In this document: one piece after another, positions 55,621 through 63,697 of the stretch
Position numbering within the stretch: position 1 is the stretch's first letter
How the letters are laid out: every line of letters starts with the position of its first letter
Position numbers and translations under genes: made by a program
Notes under the pieces: generated by a model
What the model was told of the DNA's origin: nothing
Databases searched by the model: none
Seen by the model: the letters and a program-made list of their open reading frames with translations, nothing else
DNA from: Bacillus sp. E(2018)
GTDB lineage: Bacteria; Bacillota; Bacilli; Bacillales; Fictibacillaceae
Direction of reading: 5' to 3'
NCBI RefSeq assembly: GCF_005503015.1
Contig: NZ_SCOL01000001.1
Coordinates: forward strand, 2,232,001-2,296,000
DNA length: 64,000 nucleotides

Positions 55621-56170
55621 ATTTATCCCCCCTCTCTCGATAAATCTTTTTTAAATGTTTCAGTGCTAAACGTATCCTTCCTTTTACCGTACCGAGAGGA
55701 ATATTCTTTCGCTCTGCGATGTCTGATTGTGAGTAGCCTTTGAAATAAAACATCTCTACAATGTCTTGTTGCTCTTCGGTTAAAGAAGACACAGCCTTCT
55801 TCAGACCCTCTCTTTCCTCGTTCCATGTAACGGTCTCTTCTACACTCTCAGTTCGTTCGTAATCTATATCTTTTTCTAAAATCTCAACTTCATTTTTTTG
55901 CTGCTTTCGTATTAAATCAATACAGGCATTTCTTGTAACGGTTAAAAGCCATGAAGAAAATTTTCCTTTATCCTCTGAATAGAGTCCCTTTTTTCGCCAC
56001 AGTTTCATAAAAACGTCTTGAACTGCCTCTTCTGACAACTCTTTTTGTCTTAACATTTTAAATGAAAAAGAAAACAATAGCTTTTCATATCGATCATACA
56101 GCATTTCAAGGGCTTCTTTATTTTCTTCTTGAACTTTTAGATAAAGTTCGTAATCAGAAGTTCTACCCAT
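55598..56170 (-). CDS. ECF RNA polymerase sigma factor
   Basis: 190 residues. Region 2 at about 25-92 (LYDRYEKLLFSFSFKML, ELSEEAVQDVFMKLWRK) and region 4 at about 130-182 (LTEEQQDIVEMFYFKGYSQSDIAERKNIPLGTVKGRIRLALK). No region 1.1 or 3, so it is of the ECF class; an RskA-type partner encoded downstream places it near the SigK-like ECF group. Target promoters are unknown. I saw no obvious autoregulatory ECF promoter in the 222 bases upstream. Confidence 0.9.
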   Translation of the reverse strand: MGRTSDYELYLKVQEENKEALEMLYDRYEKLLFSFSFKMLRQKELSEEAVQDVFMKLWRKKGLYSEDKGKFSSWLLTVTRNACIDLIRKQQKNEVEILEKDIDYERTESVEETVTWNEEREGLKKAVSSLTEEQQDIVEMFYFKGYSQSDIAERKNIPLGTVKGRIRLALKHLKKIYRERGDKYGTENLR

Positions 56171-56392
56171 CTTTTGTCTCCTTTACTGCACACAGAATAA
56201 ATCTATCATATCAAAATGAGGCAGTATTTGTCTTTTTTTACGATGGATGTATAAAGATAACGTTAAATAAAGCATTTTGGATCACATTTTTTCCAACTTT
56301 TATCATTAAGTTTCCCTTTATCTTTCCGATATAAAAGAAAATATAGCTCAGGAAAAGATACAGAATTTAAAGATAAAGTGAGGAACATCATT

Positions 56393-57178
56393 ATGGATCG
56401 CACAACATTAATTGGAGTCATTCTAGGCATATTGGCTGTAGGTGTCGGAATGTTTTTAAAAGGCGCAAGTCCAACAGCCTTATTGAACCCAGCTGCATTG
56501 CTTATTATATTTGCCGGAACTGCAGCCGCTATCCTCATCGCATTTCCACTGAACGAAATCAAAAAGATCCCTGCTCTTTTCAAGATTTTATTTAAAGAAC
56601 AAAAACTCATTGATATGAAAGAGCTTGTAACGATTTTTATTGAATGGGCAACGGTCGCTCGTAAAGAAGGATTGCTCGCACTTGAACCAAAAGCTGAAGA
56701 AGTGGATGATCCGTTCCTTCAACAGGGAATCAAGATGATCGTAGACGGTCAGCCTCCCGAATTTATAAAAGATGTTTTAATGAAAGACTTAGAAACGATG
56801 GAAGAACGTCATGCAAGCAACGCTACTATCTTTACACAAGCTGGTACATATGCGCCGACTCTTGGTGTATTAGGTGCTGTAGTAGGATTGGTCGCGGCAC
56901 TAGGAAACATGGCGGACATTACTGCATTAGGAAAAGCCATTTCTGCAGCCTTTATCGCCACTTTATTTGGTATTTTTTCTGGTTATGTATTGTGGCACCC
57001 TTTCGCTAACAAGTTAAAACGAAAATCAAAAAAAGAGATCATGATCAAAGAAATCATGATTGAAGGACTTCTTTCTATTCAAGACGGAACTTCACCTAAA
57101 ATTTTAGAAGAAAAACTGTTAACGTATATTCCAACTAGCGAACGTGATCAATACAAAGCAGGTGGTTCTGTTGGCTAA
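56393..57178 (+). CDS. motA: Flagellar motor stator protein MotA
   Basis: 261 residues from the ATG nine bases behind GAGG; a GTG five codons upstream is open too. Four membrane helices. The MotA signature IFTQAGTYAPTLGVLGAVVGLVAAL is near 148-172, with the charged cytoplasmic loop that meets FliG (WATVARKEGLLALE) and YVLWHPFANKLKRKSKKE after the last helix. Sequence is closer to the proton-driven MotA than to MotP. It overlaps motB by eight bases. Confidence 0.95.
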   Translation: MDRTTLIGVILGILAVGVGMFLKGASPTALLNPAALLIIFAGTAAAILIAFPLNEIKKIPALFKILFKEQKLIDMKELVTIFIEWATVARKEGLLALEPKAEEVDDPFLQQGIKMIVDGQPPEFIKDVLMKDLETMEERHASNATIFTQAGTYAPTLGVLGAVVGLVAALGNMADITALGKAISAAFIATLFGIFSGYVLWHPFANKLKRKSKKEIMIKEIMIEGLLSIQDGTSPKILEEKLLTYIPTSERDQYKAGGSVG

Positions 57179-57944
57179 AAAGAAAAAGCATCATGAAGAA
57201 CATGTCGATGAATCTTGGCTCATTCCGTATGCAGACATGCTCACCCTTTTGTTGGCTTTGTTCATCGTATTGTTTGCTATGAGTGAGATCGATGCTCAAA
57301 AGTTTAAACAGATGGCAAGTGCTTTTCGAAATGAATTCACAGGTGGAACCGGCGTCATGGAAGAACAAGTACCCATTCCTTCTCCCGACTCTACTCCCAT
57401 TCCTGATGCTCAAAAAGAAATCATATCTAAGGAAGAGAAAGAACGGTTAGAAGCAGCAAAAAAAGAACTTGAACAATTAGAACAGATGGAAAAAAAGATC
57501 AATGCCTATATTGAAGCAAACAAACTTGATTCTAGTCTTCAAACAAAGCTAACAGAAAATGGCTTGTTGATCACCATCTTAGATAATGCTCTGTTCGACT
57601 CTGGAAGTGCTACAGTTAAACCTGGTTCGATTGAGATCGGGAAAAAACTTTCTGATCTACTTGTAACTACGCCACCACGAAATATTGTCATTGCTGGCCA
57701 TACAGATAACGTACCGATCAGTACGGCAAACTTTCAATCAAACTGGGAACTGAGCGCGTTAAGAGGTATTAACTTTATGCGTGTTCTGCTCGAGAATCCT
57801 TCATTGAAACCGAACCAGGTAAGTGCAAGCGGTTATGGAGAGTATCGTCCAAAGTCAGAGAATAAAACACCAGAAGGACGAGCAAAGAACCGCCGTGTAG
57901 AAGTACTGGTCCTGCCAAATGTTAGTTTGAAAGCTGTGCAGTGA
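57171..57944 (+). CDS. motB: Flagellar motor stator protein MotB
   Basis: 257 residues starting at TTG six bases behind AGGTGG; this start gives the expected short Lys-rich head before DESWLIPYADMLTLLLALFIVLF. The ion-carrying aspartate is in PYAD. A linker with Pro and charged helix (50-115) leads to an OmpA-type peptidoglycan-binding domain (about 120-250; ALFDSGSATVKPGS, IAGHTDNVPIST, ASGYGEYRP). With MotA it forms the proton channel that turns the flagellum. Confidence 0.95.
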   Translation: MAKKKKHHEEHVDESWLIPYADMLTLLLALFIVLFAMSEIDAQKFKQMASAFRNEFTGGTGVMEEQVPIPSPDSTPIPDAQKEIISKEEKERLEAAKKELEQLEQMEKKINAYIEANKLDSSLQTKLTENGLLITILDNALFDSGSATVKPGSIEIGKKLSDLLVTTPPRNIVIAGHTDNVPISTANFQSNWELSALRGINFMRVLLENPSLKPNQVSASGYGEYRPKSENKTPEGRAKNRRVEVLVLPNVSLKAVQ

Positions 57945-57990
57945 TGAGTTAAGTCAGAGGGTGGTGTATGCTGGAGTGATGAATGGTGAA

Positions 57991-58150
57991 TCTTGAAAAT
58001 CGATTATTAATCTTGGGAATCGTTCACAAATCTTGAAAATCGCTCACAAATCTCGAAAATCGCTCACAAATCTCGAGAATCGCTCACAAATCTCGAAAAT
58101 CGCTCACAAGTCTTGAGAATCGCTCATAAATCTCGAGAATCGCTCACGAA
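57991..58150. repeat. Tandem repeat array C, eight copies, exact 20-bp period
   Basis: Eight units of TCTCGAAAATCGCTCACAAA type follow one another without a gap or slip across 160 bases. Variation is limited: T or C at position 4, A or G at position 7, and a diverged first unit. It lies between motB and the convergent peptidase gene, ahead of a shared terminator. The period is not a multiple of three and no frame is open through it. Confidence 0.92.
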
Positions 58151-58197
58151 CACAATTCACACAACACTTTCTTCACACCTCATCTAATACATCTACA

Positions 58198-58247
58198 AAA
58201 AAACTGGCTCTTGAAGTGGCATTTCCACTATCAAAGAGCCAGTTTTT
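58198..58247. terminator. Convergent terminator between motB and the M48 peptidase gene
   Basis: ACTGGCTCTT pairs with AAGAGCCAGT, with TGG/CCA inside; A-run left, T-run right. Confidence 0.88.
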
Positions 58248-58251
58248 ATGT

Positions 58252-59517
58252 TCATTCCATCTTTTTACTCGTCTTATAGCTATCCAAGAAATGAATGCGC
58301 TCCAGCATGGTCGGATGGCCGTATAAGAACCATTTAACAAGCTTCGGTGGGTTCACTTCACTTAAAGAAACGGTCGCGAGTTCTTGGAAAGCCCCTACCG
58401 CAGCTTTCGGGTTGTTAGTCATCTGAATCGCATATAGATCCGCGTCACGTTCTGCTTTCCTTGAAACCGCATTTTCCACTGGAGATACAGCAAAGCTTAA
58501 CAGAGAAAAGATCAATAGCAGTGCGGGAAGTGCCGCTAGATCTCCAATTCCTTTTATCCCCCATGATTTTCCGTACTTCTCTATCCATTTTCGATAGATG
58601 ATATTTCCGAGCCATAGTCCTAAAAACGATAGCACGATAGATGAAATCAAGTTCCAGTACAAATGATTCATCACATAATGACCAATCTCGTGAGCCATTA
58701 CAAACAAGACCTGATTATCACTCAATTTATTTAGCGTTGTATCCCATAGGACGATTCGTAGGTTCGAACCAATTCCATTTACATAAGCATTTAATGCATT
58801 TGTTTTTTCAGACATATTCACTTCATAAACATTTTCTGCCGGAATGTCTGCTCTTTCCGCTATATCTAAAATTTTGCCCTTAAGCACCTCATCCTGCAGC
58901 GGATAGAACTTGTTATACAGCGGATCGATCACAACGGGCTGGATGAAGTAGAGAAACAAAGTAAATGGCACAGAAAGCAACCAAGCGTATAGCCACCATT
59001 TTTTTTCGTATTTCTTGATCAACCAATACATAACGGCAACCATCACCGTTGTTAACAGCCAGTTGATCCAGAAATCCACTAGTCCATCTCTCATCCAGCT
59101 GTGGAAGGATTGAACAGATATATTGTAGCTTTTGGAAACGGTAAAGCTGTAGTAGCGTAGTGGAAATGTTAACACCCAGCTCGCAAAAGAAAGCAACAGT
59201 ACGTAGAGGCCGGTGTGTACAATAGAGAACTTTGTTAACCCGCTAGATGCTTTTCGAAACCATTTAGATAACCCGAATCCTAGAACAAATAGATAGATCA
59301 ACCATTCTAGCGGCACAGAGATGAAGTAGATGAAATCTTTTATTCGTGAAAAATCTGTGCTAAGTTCTAGTTCACGATCAGTCATAAAGACTGCTGGATC
59401 CGCAGCTGAGCCTTTTAGATCTACAGGCAAGTTTGCGTCTGCTCCTTGGAACAAGTAGAACCACATCAAACCCGCGTATATAGCAAAGCCGATTACAAAC
59501 CATAACGATTTTTTCAA
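58252..59517 (-). CDS. M48-family (Ste24-like) membrane metallopeptidase, YhfN-like
   Basis: 421 residues with about six or seven membrane helices. The zinc site is VMAHEIGHYVMNH near 277-289 (HExxH), and the third ligand is in SRKAERDADLYAIQM near 352-366. Length and layout match CAAX-protease-1/Ste24-like enzymes of bacteria such as B. subtilis YhfN, which cut membrane or signal-type peptides. As there is no prenylation in bacteria, the true substrate is unknown. Monocistronic. Confidence 0.9.
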   Translation of the reverse strand: MKKSLWFVIGFAIYAGLMWFYLFQGADANLPVDLKGSAADPAVFMTDRELELSTDFSRIKDFIYFISVPLEWLIYLFVLGFGLSKWFRKASSGLTKFSIVHTGLYVLLLSFASWVLTFPLRYYSFTVSKSYNISVQSFHSWMRDGLVDFWINWLLTTVMVAVMYWLIKKYEKKWWLYAWLLSVPFTLFLYFIQPVVIDPLYNKFYPLQDEVLKGKILDIAERADIPAENVYEVNMSEKTNALNAYVNGIGSNLRIVLWDTTLNKLSDNQVLFVMAHEIGHYVMNHLYWNLISSIVLSFLGLWLGNIIYRKWIEKYGKSWGIKGIGDLAALPALLLIFSLLSFAVSPVENAVSRKAERDADLYAIQMTNNPKAAVGAFQELATVSLSEVNPPKLVKWFLYGHPTMLERIHFLDSYKTSKKME

Positions 59518-59605
59518 AGCATGCGCCCCCCTTTATTACCTACTATAAAGTGTAAGGCGATTTGTCCAAATTAGAACAAGCTTTCATAAATTACTTTGTA
59601 AAATC

Positions 59606-60433
59606 TTAAAGAGCATTTGCAAGTGTTGGAACAACATGAAGATTTTCATGATCAACTTCTATAGAATTTGGCTGAATGTAAACAGCTTTTAATCCCATAA
59701 GAAGTGCCGGTGCGATTTCATTTATAAAATTATCACCGATCGATACAGCTTCATGAGGCTTTATTTCATATTCATTTAAGATCGTCTGAAGTTTTTCTTT
59801 CGTCTTTAACGGCTTTTCACTCTCGGTATAAAGAGCATGAAACAGACCTTGAAGCTCCAACTCATTTAACAAACGTTTTACGTCTTCTCTTTCACTGTTC
59901 GTTAAGAGAACCACCTTTTTCTTCTCTTTTAAACGTTGTAATGCCTGTTTGAGTCCTGGTGTTTTCGATAGCTGGAACTGATCCGTTACCATATACTCTT
60001 TTGTAGCGTTGTAGCATTCCCACGTATCTGCTTGCTTCACACCGAAATGCATAGCTGTAGCATACGGCAGCCACCACCCATCACCGATCGCGATCAGTCG
60101 TTCAAAGTCATATACAAGCTCACCTGAAAATTCAGCATTCACTCTGTCCTCTGACCACTCAACCCCATCAAAGGATGTTACTTTTGTTACTTGCAGTGTC
60201 ATAGGATCAACAGTAACACTTGCATCATTCTTAATATCATACACTTTACCGATCGCAACTGGGTGTGTTCCATTTTTCATACTTTCATATGTATCCCAAA
60301 AGGCTTGTTTTTTCTCGTCTGACACCCTTTTTTGTAACAAGCGGCAGTAATAATCAAAATGGTCTGTATCTTCATATAGCGTTCCGTCCAGATCAAAAAT
60401 AAGCAACTTCGCATCATCAATAATCGATTTCAC
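59606..60433 (-). CDS. HAD-superfamily hydrolase
   Basis: 275 residues. HAD motif I is LLIFDLDGTLYED at residues 9-21, motif II VVLLTNSERED near 174-184, motif III a lysine in KPLKTKEKL and motif IV SIGDNFINEIAPAL near 233-246 (acidic residues partly replaced: GDN instead of GDD). A middle insert of about 110 residues forms an enlarged cap, with repeated beta hairpins at 60-100. It probably removes phosphate from a small metabolite. It sits alone, divergent from the ytrABC-like unit. Confidence 0.82.
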   Translation of the reverse strand: MKSIIDDAKLLIFDLDGTLYEDTDHFDYYCRLLQKRVSDEKKQAFWDTYESMKNGTHPVAIGKVYDIKNDASVTVDPMTLQVTKVTSFDGVEWSEDRVNAEFSGELVYDFERLIAIGDGWWLPYATAMHFGVKQADTWECYNATKEYMVTDQFQLSKTPGLKQALQRLKEKKKVVLLTNSEREDVKRLLNELELQGLFHALYTESEKPLKTKEKLQTILNEYEIKPHEAVSIGDNFINEIAPALLMGLKAVYIQPNSIEVDHENLHVVPTLANAL

Positions 60434-60493
60434 GTCTTATCCCTCCTTCTTATATTGTAGTAATCCTACTCAAAAAAAGTAAAGAAAAGTACG

Positions 60494-60550
60494 TTGACAT
60501 AAATTTACTAATCTTGTATGTTATAAGTGTACTATACACAGTAATACACA
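60494..60550 (+). promoter_or_regulatory. Promoter and YtrA-type operator of the GntR/ABC operon
   Basis: TTGACA (60494-60499) and TATGTT (60517-60522) are 17 bases apart. AGTGTA (60526-60531), 13 bases, TACACA (60545-60550) fits the AGTGTA-N13-TACACT operator reported for B. subtilis YtrA with one mismatch, and covers the expected transcription start. This supports autorepression by the encoded GntR protein. Confidence 0.82.
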
Positions 60551-60576
60551 CATATAGTATATAAAGGTGGGATAAC

Positions 60577-60981
60577 ATGATATTGAATTTAGATCCCCGA
60601 AGCAATACACCGATATGGGAACAAGTCGTTCATCAGATCAAGGAACTGATCTTGCGAGAAATTTTGTTGCCAGAAGATAAATTGCCTTCGGTCCGCGAAC
60701 TATCAGGAACGTTGCTGATCAATCCAAATACAGTGAGTAAGGCTTATCAAGAATTAGAGCGGCAAGGGATCATTGAAACCTTGAGAGGCAAAGGCACGTT
60801 CGTTTCCGCTTCTATCGTTCCTAAAGCAGATGATCAAAAGATTACGGAACTTAAACAACAGCTGAAACAGCTTTTTATTGAAGCTTCCTATCTAGGTATC
60901 GATCACCAAACATTATCAAAGTGGTTGAAAAACTATTCAGAAGAGCTTGGGGGTAAAGACAGTCATGCTGAAAGTGAATAA
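60577..60981 (+). CDS. GntR-family repressor, YtrA-like
   Basis: 134 residues. A winged helix-turn-helix of the GntR type (residues 10-75: TPIWEQVVHQIKELILREILLPEDKLPSVREL then NPNTVSKAYQELERQG) is followed by a short two-helix tail, the YtrA subfamily form. YtrA in B. subtilis responds to cell-wall antibiotics that act at lipid II and represses an ABC transporter operon. The ATPase gene overlaps its end by 17 bases. An operator of the YtrA type covers the promoter. Confidence 0.88.
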   Translation: MILNLDPRSNTPIWEQVVHQIKELILREILLPEDKLPSVRELSGTLLINPNTVSKAYQELERQGIIETLRGKGTFVSASIVPKADDQKITELKQQLKQLFIEASYLGIDHQTLSKWLKNYSEELGGKDSHAESE

Positions 60982-61849
60982 TATTAGTAAAACAATAGAA
61001 GGGTCTCAAGTATTAGACCATGTGAACATTACACTTGAACCAGGTACGATTGCAGGTTTGGTCGGAAGAAACGGTGTTGGAAAGTCTACGCTGCTTCGCG
61101 TGATCGCCGGTATTTTAGATCCTGATGAGGGGCAAGTGCTCTTTAATGATACAGATATTCATCAAGATCCTCAGGTTAAACAAAAGATCACGTATGTACC
61201 TGACTCGACTGAGATTTTAAAGAGCTATAGCGTGAAAGAGATTGTAAAGCTTTATGATGCGATTTATGAAGATTTTGATGTTGTGTACTTCTACTCTCTT
61301 CTGGATCGCTTTAAGCTTCCTAAGAATAAAAAAATCAGAACATACTCTAAAGGAATGAAGGCGCTGTTCTTAATGATCCTTTCTTTTTCAACGAAATCGG
61401 ATCTGATCATTTTAGATGAACCCACAAACGGACTTGATCCTATCGTGAAAAGAAATATTTTGCAATTTATTATTGAAGAAGTGAGCGAGCGACAGTTATG
61501 TGTCCTCATCTCTACTCATCATCTAGAGGAAGTGGAGAAGATGGCAGACGTGCTTATCATGATCAAAGAAGGACGGATTGAATCCACAACCTCTATCGAG
61601 GATGCGAAAACATCGTTCCGTAAAGTTCAGGTCGTTTACAAACATTCTCTGCCTGAGAAGATTGCACAACTAAGTAACGTAAACATTATAAATCAAACCG
61701 GACGTGTTTATACGTTGATGATCAAAGGAAACATTGATGCAACACTTGAGAAGTTGAATCAGGAGAACCCATTATTACTAGAAGAACTTCCTATGACTCT
61801 CGAAGATATTTTTATTTCAACACTTGGAGGTGAATCACATGTTTCATAA
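60965..61849 (+). CDS. ABC transporter ATP-binding protein, YtrB-like
   Basis: 294 residues from the ATG inside the GntR gene end. Walker A GRNGVGKST near 35-43, signature RTYSKGMKALFLMILSF near 125 (YSKGM in place of LSGGQ), Walker B LIILDEPTNGLDPIV near 146-160, H-loop STHHLEE near 180-186. It drives the permease encoded next. YtrB-type transporters are induced by wall-active antibiotics; the exported or moved substrate is not known. Confidence 0.88.
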   Translation: MLKVNNISKTIEGSQVLDHVNITLEPGTIAGLVGRNGVGKSTLLRVIAGILDPDEGQVLFNDTDIHQDPQVKQKITYVPDSTEILKSYSVKEIVKLYDAIYEDFDVVYFYSLLDRFKLPKNKKIRTYSKGMKALFLMILSFSTKSDLIILDEPTNGLDPIVKRNILQFIIEEVSERQLCVLISTHHLEEVEKMADVLIMIKEGRIESTTSIEDAKTSFRKVQVVYKHSLPEKIAQLSNVNIINQTGRVYTLMIKGNIDATLEKLNQENPLLLEELPMTLEDIFISTLGGESHVS

Positions 61850-62888
61850 AGCATTGTGGATGAGGAACCAAAAACTAGGAAGCCCAGCCGTATGGGGGAT
61901 CTATATTTCATTGTTCTTGTTTTTACCGTATTCTTTCTTTGGAAAAGCCCAAACCATGTTAACTCAAAAAAATGATCCTTATGCGGATGCACCAGAAAAC
62001 TATTACATGAACTTTCATTTTACTGGTGCAGATATCGTAGTTTTCTTATTTTTGATCGTAGGATTAGCTGCCCTTCTAGTCGGCAGTGAAAGAACAACTC
62101 ATGCGACTGATCTAACGTTTTCACTTCCCTTTAAACGTAAAGATATTTTTCTTTCAAAGTGGATCTTTGGAGTGGGTCATATTACAACAGGTCTACTCGT
62201 TAACTTGCTATTATGTATGTTGATCGTCAAGTTTACTATTCTTTCAGAAGTAACAGATGCAACTTTTCTTTTTGAATTCATGATGGTCGTTATTCCGTTC
62301 TCTATCGCTATTTTCTCATTTAGTATATTTATTGGTACAATTGCAGGAAGTTTAATTTCTCAACTAGTATTGAGTGGGATCTTTTTAATCTTTCCACTCG
62401 GTTTTATATCTCTTGTAGTTTCATTTTTAGAATTTCATGGGATTTCTATCAATCATAATGCACCAACTACTGTATTATTTAACGATTTAATCAACAGTTT
62501 CACACTGCCAATTCCTATTATAGAATTTCGTTATTATATAGATCTCTCAGATAATTCTTTTACTGAATTCTCACATATACCTTATGTCATGTTACTCATT
62601 CCACTAGCTTATACGATTTTATCTGTCGTTTTTGGAACTTTGTTCTTTAGTAAAACAAAGAACGAGAACAACGGTAGATTACTTGTCTTTGAAAAAGGAA
62701 GAGGGTTCTTCAATTTTGGCGTTGTATTGTGCTTTGCTCTAACGTTCGGAATGTTAGGTGGCGGTATATTTGGCGACTATGATTCTAGATCACTTATTGG
62801 CTATTACCTATCTGCAACGATAGGCGGCGTTTTAGCATTCTTTATATTAAAAAAATTAATTCATTTCCGTATGCAGTTTGGCAAATAA
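61839..62888 (+). CDS. ABC-2 type permease of the YtrABC-like unit
   Basis: 349 residues from the ATG behind GGAGGTGA; it overlaps the ATPase gene by eleven bases on a shared stretch. Six or more membrane helices, with the ABC-2 feature VGSERTTHATDLTFSLPFKRKDIFLSKWIFG near 82-112. Pairs with the ATPase just upstream and is presumably repressed by the GntR protein. No other permease or MacB-like subunit (YtrE/YtrF) follows, so this is a compact three-gene version. Confidence 0.85.
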   Translation: MFHKALWMRNQKLGSPAVWGIYISLFLFLPYSFFGKAQTMLTQKNDPYADAPENYYMNFHFTGADIVVFLFLIVGLAALLVGSERTTHATDLTFSLPFKRKDIFLSKWIFGVGHITTGLLVNLLLCMLIVKFTILSEVTDATFLFEFMMVVIPFSIAIFSFSIFIGTIAGSLISQLVLSGIFLIFPLGFISLVVSFLEFHGISINHNAPTTVLFNDLINSFTLPIPIIEFRYYIDLSDNSFTEFSHIPYVMLLIPLAYTILSVVFGTLFFSKTKNENNGRLLVFEKGRGFFNFGVVLCFALTFGMLGGGIFGDYDSRSLIGYYLSATIGGVLAFFILKKLIHFRMQFGK

Positions 62889-62890
62889 AG

Positions 62891-62922
62891 AAAAGAGCGG
62901 ACAACAGGTTCGCTCTTTTTTG
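62891..62922 (+). terminator. Terminator of the ytrABC-like operon
   Basis: AAAAGAGCG pairs with CGCTCTTTT over an eleven-base loop, followed by further T. Confidence 0.85.
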
Positions 62923-62979
62923 TTTGCCTTCTTTTTGTTTGGGCATCCTGATAACAGCACATGTAAATGAGGGATGACG

Positions 62980-63672
62980 ATGGATGGAATCTTAATCACG
63001 ATCTATAGAACGGTTCTAGGCTTTGCCTTTTTGTTGATGCTCATGAGGTTACTTGGAAAAAAACAACTTGGTGAGCTTACTTTTTTTAACTATGCAACAG
63101 GCATCGCCATGGGTAATATCATTGGAGACATGGTCGTTCATAAAGAGATCACGGTTTGGGAGAGTTTGGCGTCTCTGAGCTTCTGGGCGTTAGCCGTGTT
63201 CGGTATAGAATTTCTAAATCGCCATTCTCCCCTGCTTACAAAACTCACGAAGAGTCAGCCGACAATCGTTATAAAAAAAGGGCAGATTATGCAAAAAGAG
63301 CTGAAGCGGATGCAGATGTCGATGGATGATTTATTGATGCTTCTAAGGATCAGTGCGGTCTTTGATATTACGGAAGTAGAGTATGCGGTTATGGAGCCTA
63401 ACGGACAACTCAGTGTGTTAAAAAAGCCACTTAAAGACTCTGTTACAAAAGAAGATCTTAACCTCCCACCAGAAGCTCCGCAATACTTACCAACGATGTT
63501 GATCTCAAACGGTGAAAAAATAGATCAGCCCTTTAAGGAATATAGCTTGTCAGACGACTGGTTGGATCAGCAATTGAAGAGTGCCGGCTATCAAGATGTT
63601 AAAGAGGTCTTCTTCGCACAGCTACAAGATGATGGCGAAGTCTTTTTTGTAAAAAAAGAAAAAAGCAGCTGA
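62980..63672 (+). CDS. DUF421 membrane protein, YetF/YcaP-like
   Basis: 230 residues from the ATG six bases behind GAGGG; an ATG two codons earlier abuts that site. Three N-terminal membrane helices contain RLLGKKQLGELTFFNYATGIAMGNIIGD (about 22-49), the family hallmark, followed by two cytoplasmic DUF421 subdomains (DDLLMLLRISAVFDITEVEYAVMEPNGQLSV region). Several paralogues (YetF, YdfS, YkjA, YrbG, YdfR) occur in Bacillus and some are induced late in sporulation. Function unknown. Confidence 0.88.
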   Translation: MDGILITIYRTVLGFAFLLMLMRLLGKKQLGELTFFNYATGIAMGNIIGDMVVHKEITVWESLASLSFWALAVFGIEFLNRHSPLLTKLTKSQPTIVIKKGQIMQKELKRMQMSMDDLLMLLRISAVFDITEVEYAVMEPNGQLSVLKKPLKDSVTKEDLNLPPEAPQYLPTMLISNGEKIDQPFKEYSLSDDWLDQQLKSAGYQDVKEVFFAQLQDDGEVFFVKKEKSS

Positions 63673-63691
63673 GATCGATGTCAGCTGCTTT
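63662..63691. terminator. Convergent terminator
   Basis: AAAGCAGCTGA and TCAGCTGCTTT pair exactly over an eight-base loop, between two converging genes. Confidence 0.88.
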
Positions 63692-63697
63692 CTTTCC

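Noticed and set aside
57991..58150. Array C considered as a coding repeat.
   Set aside because: The 20-base period shifts frame each unit and stops interrupt all frames.
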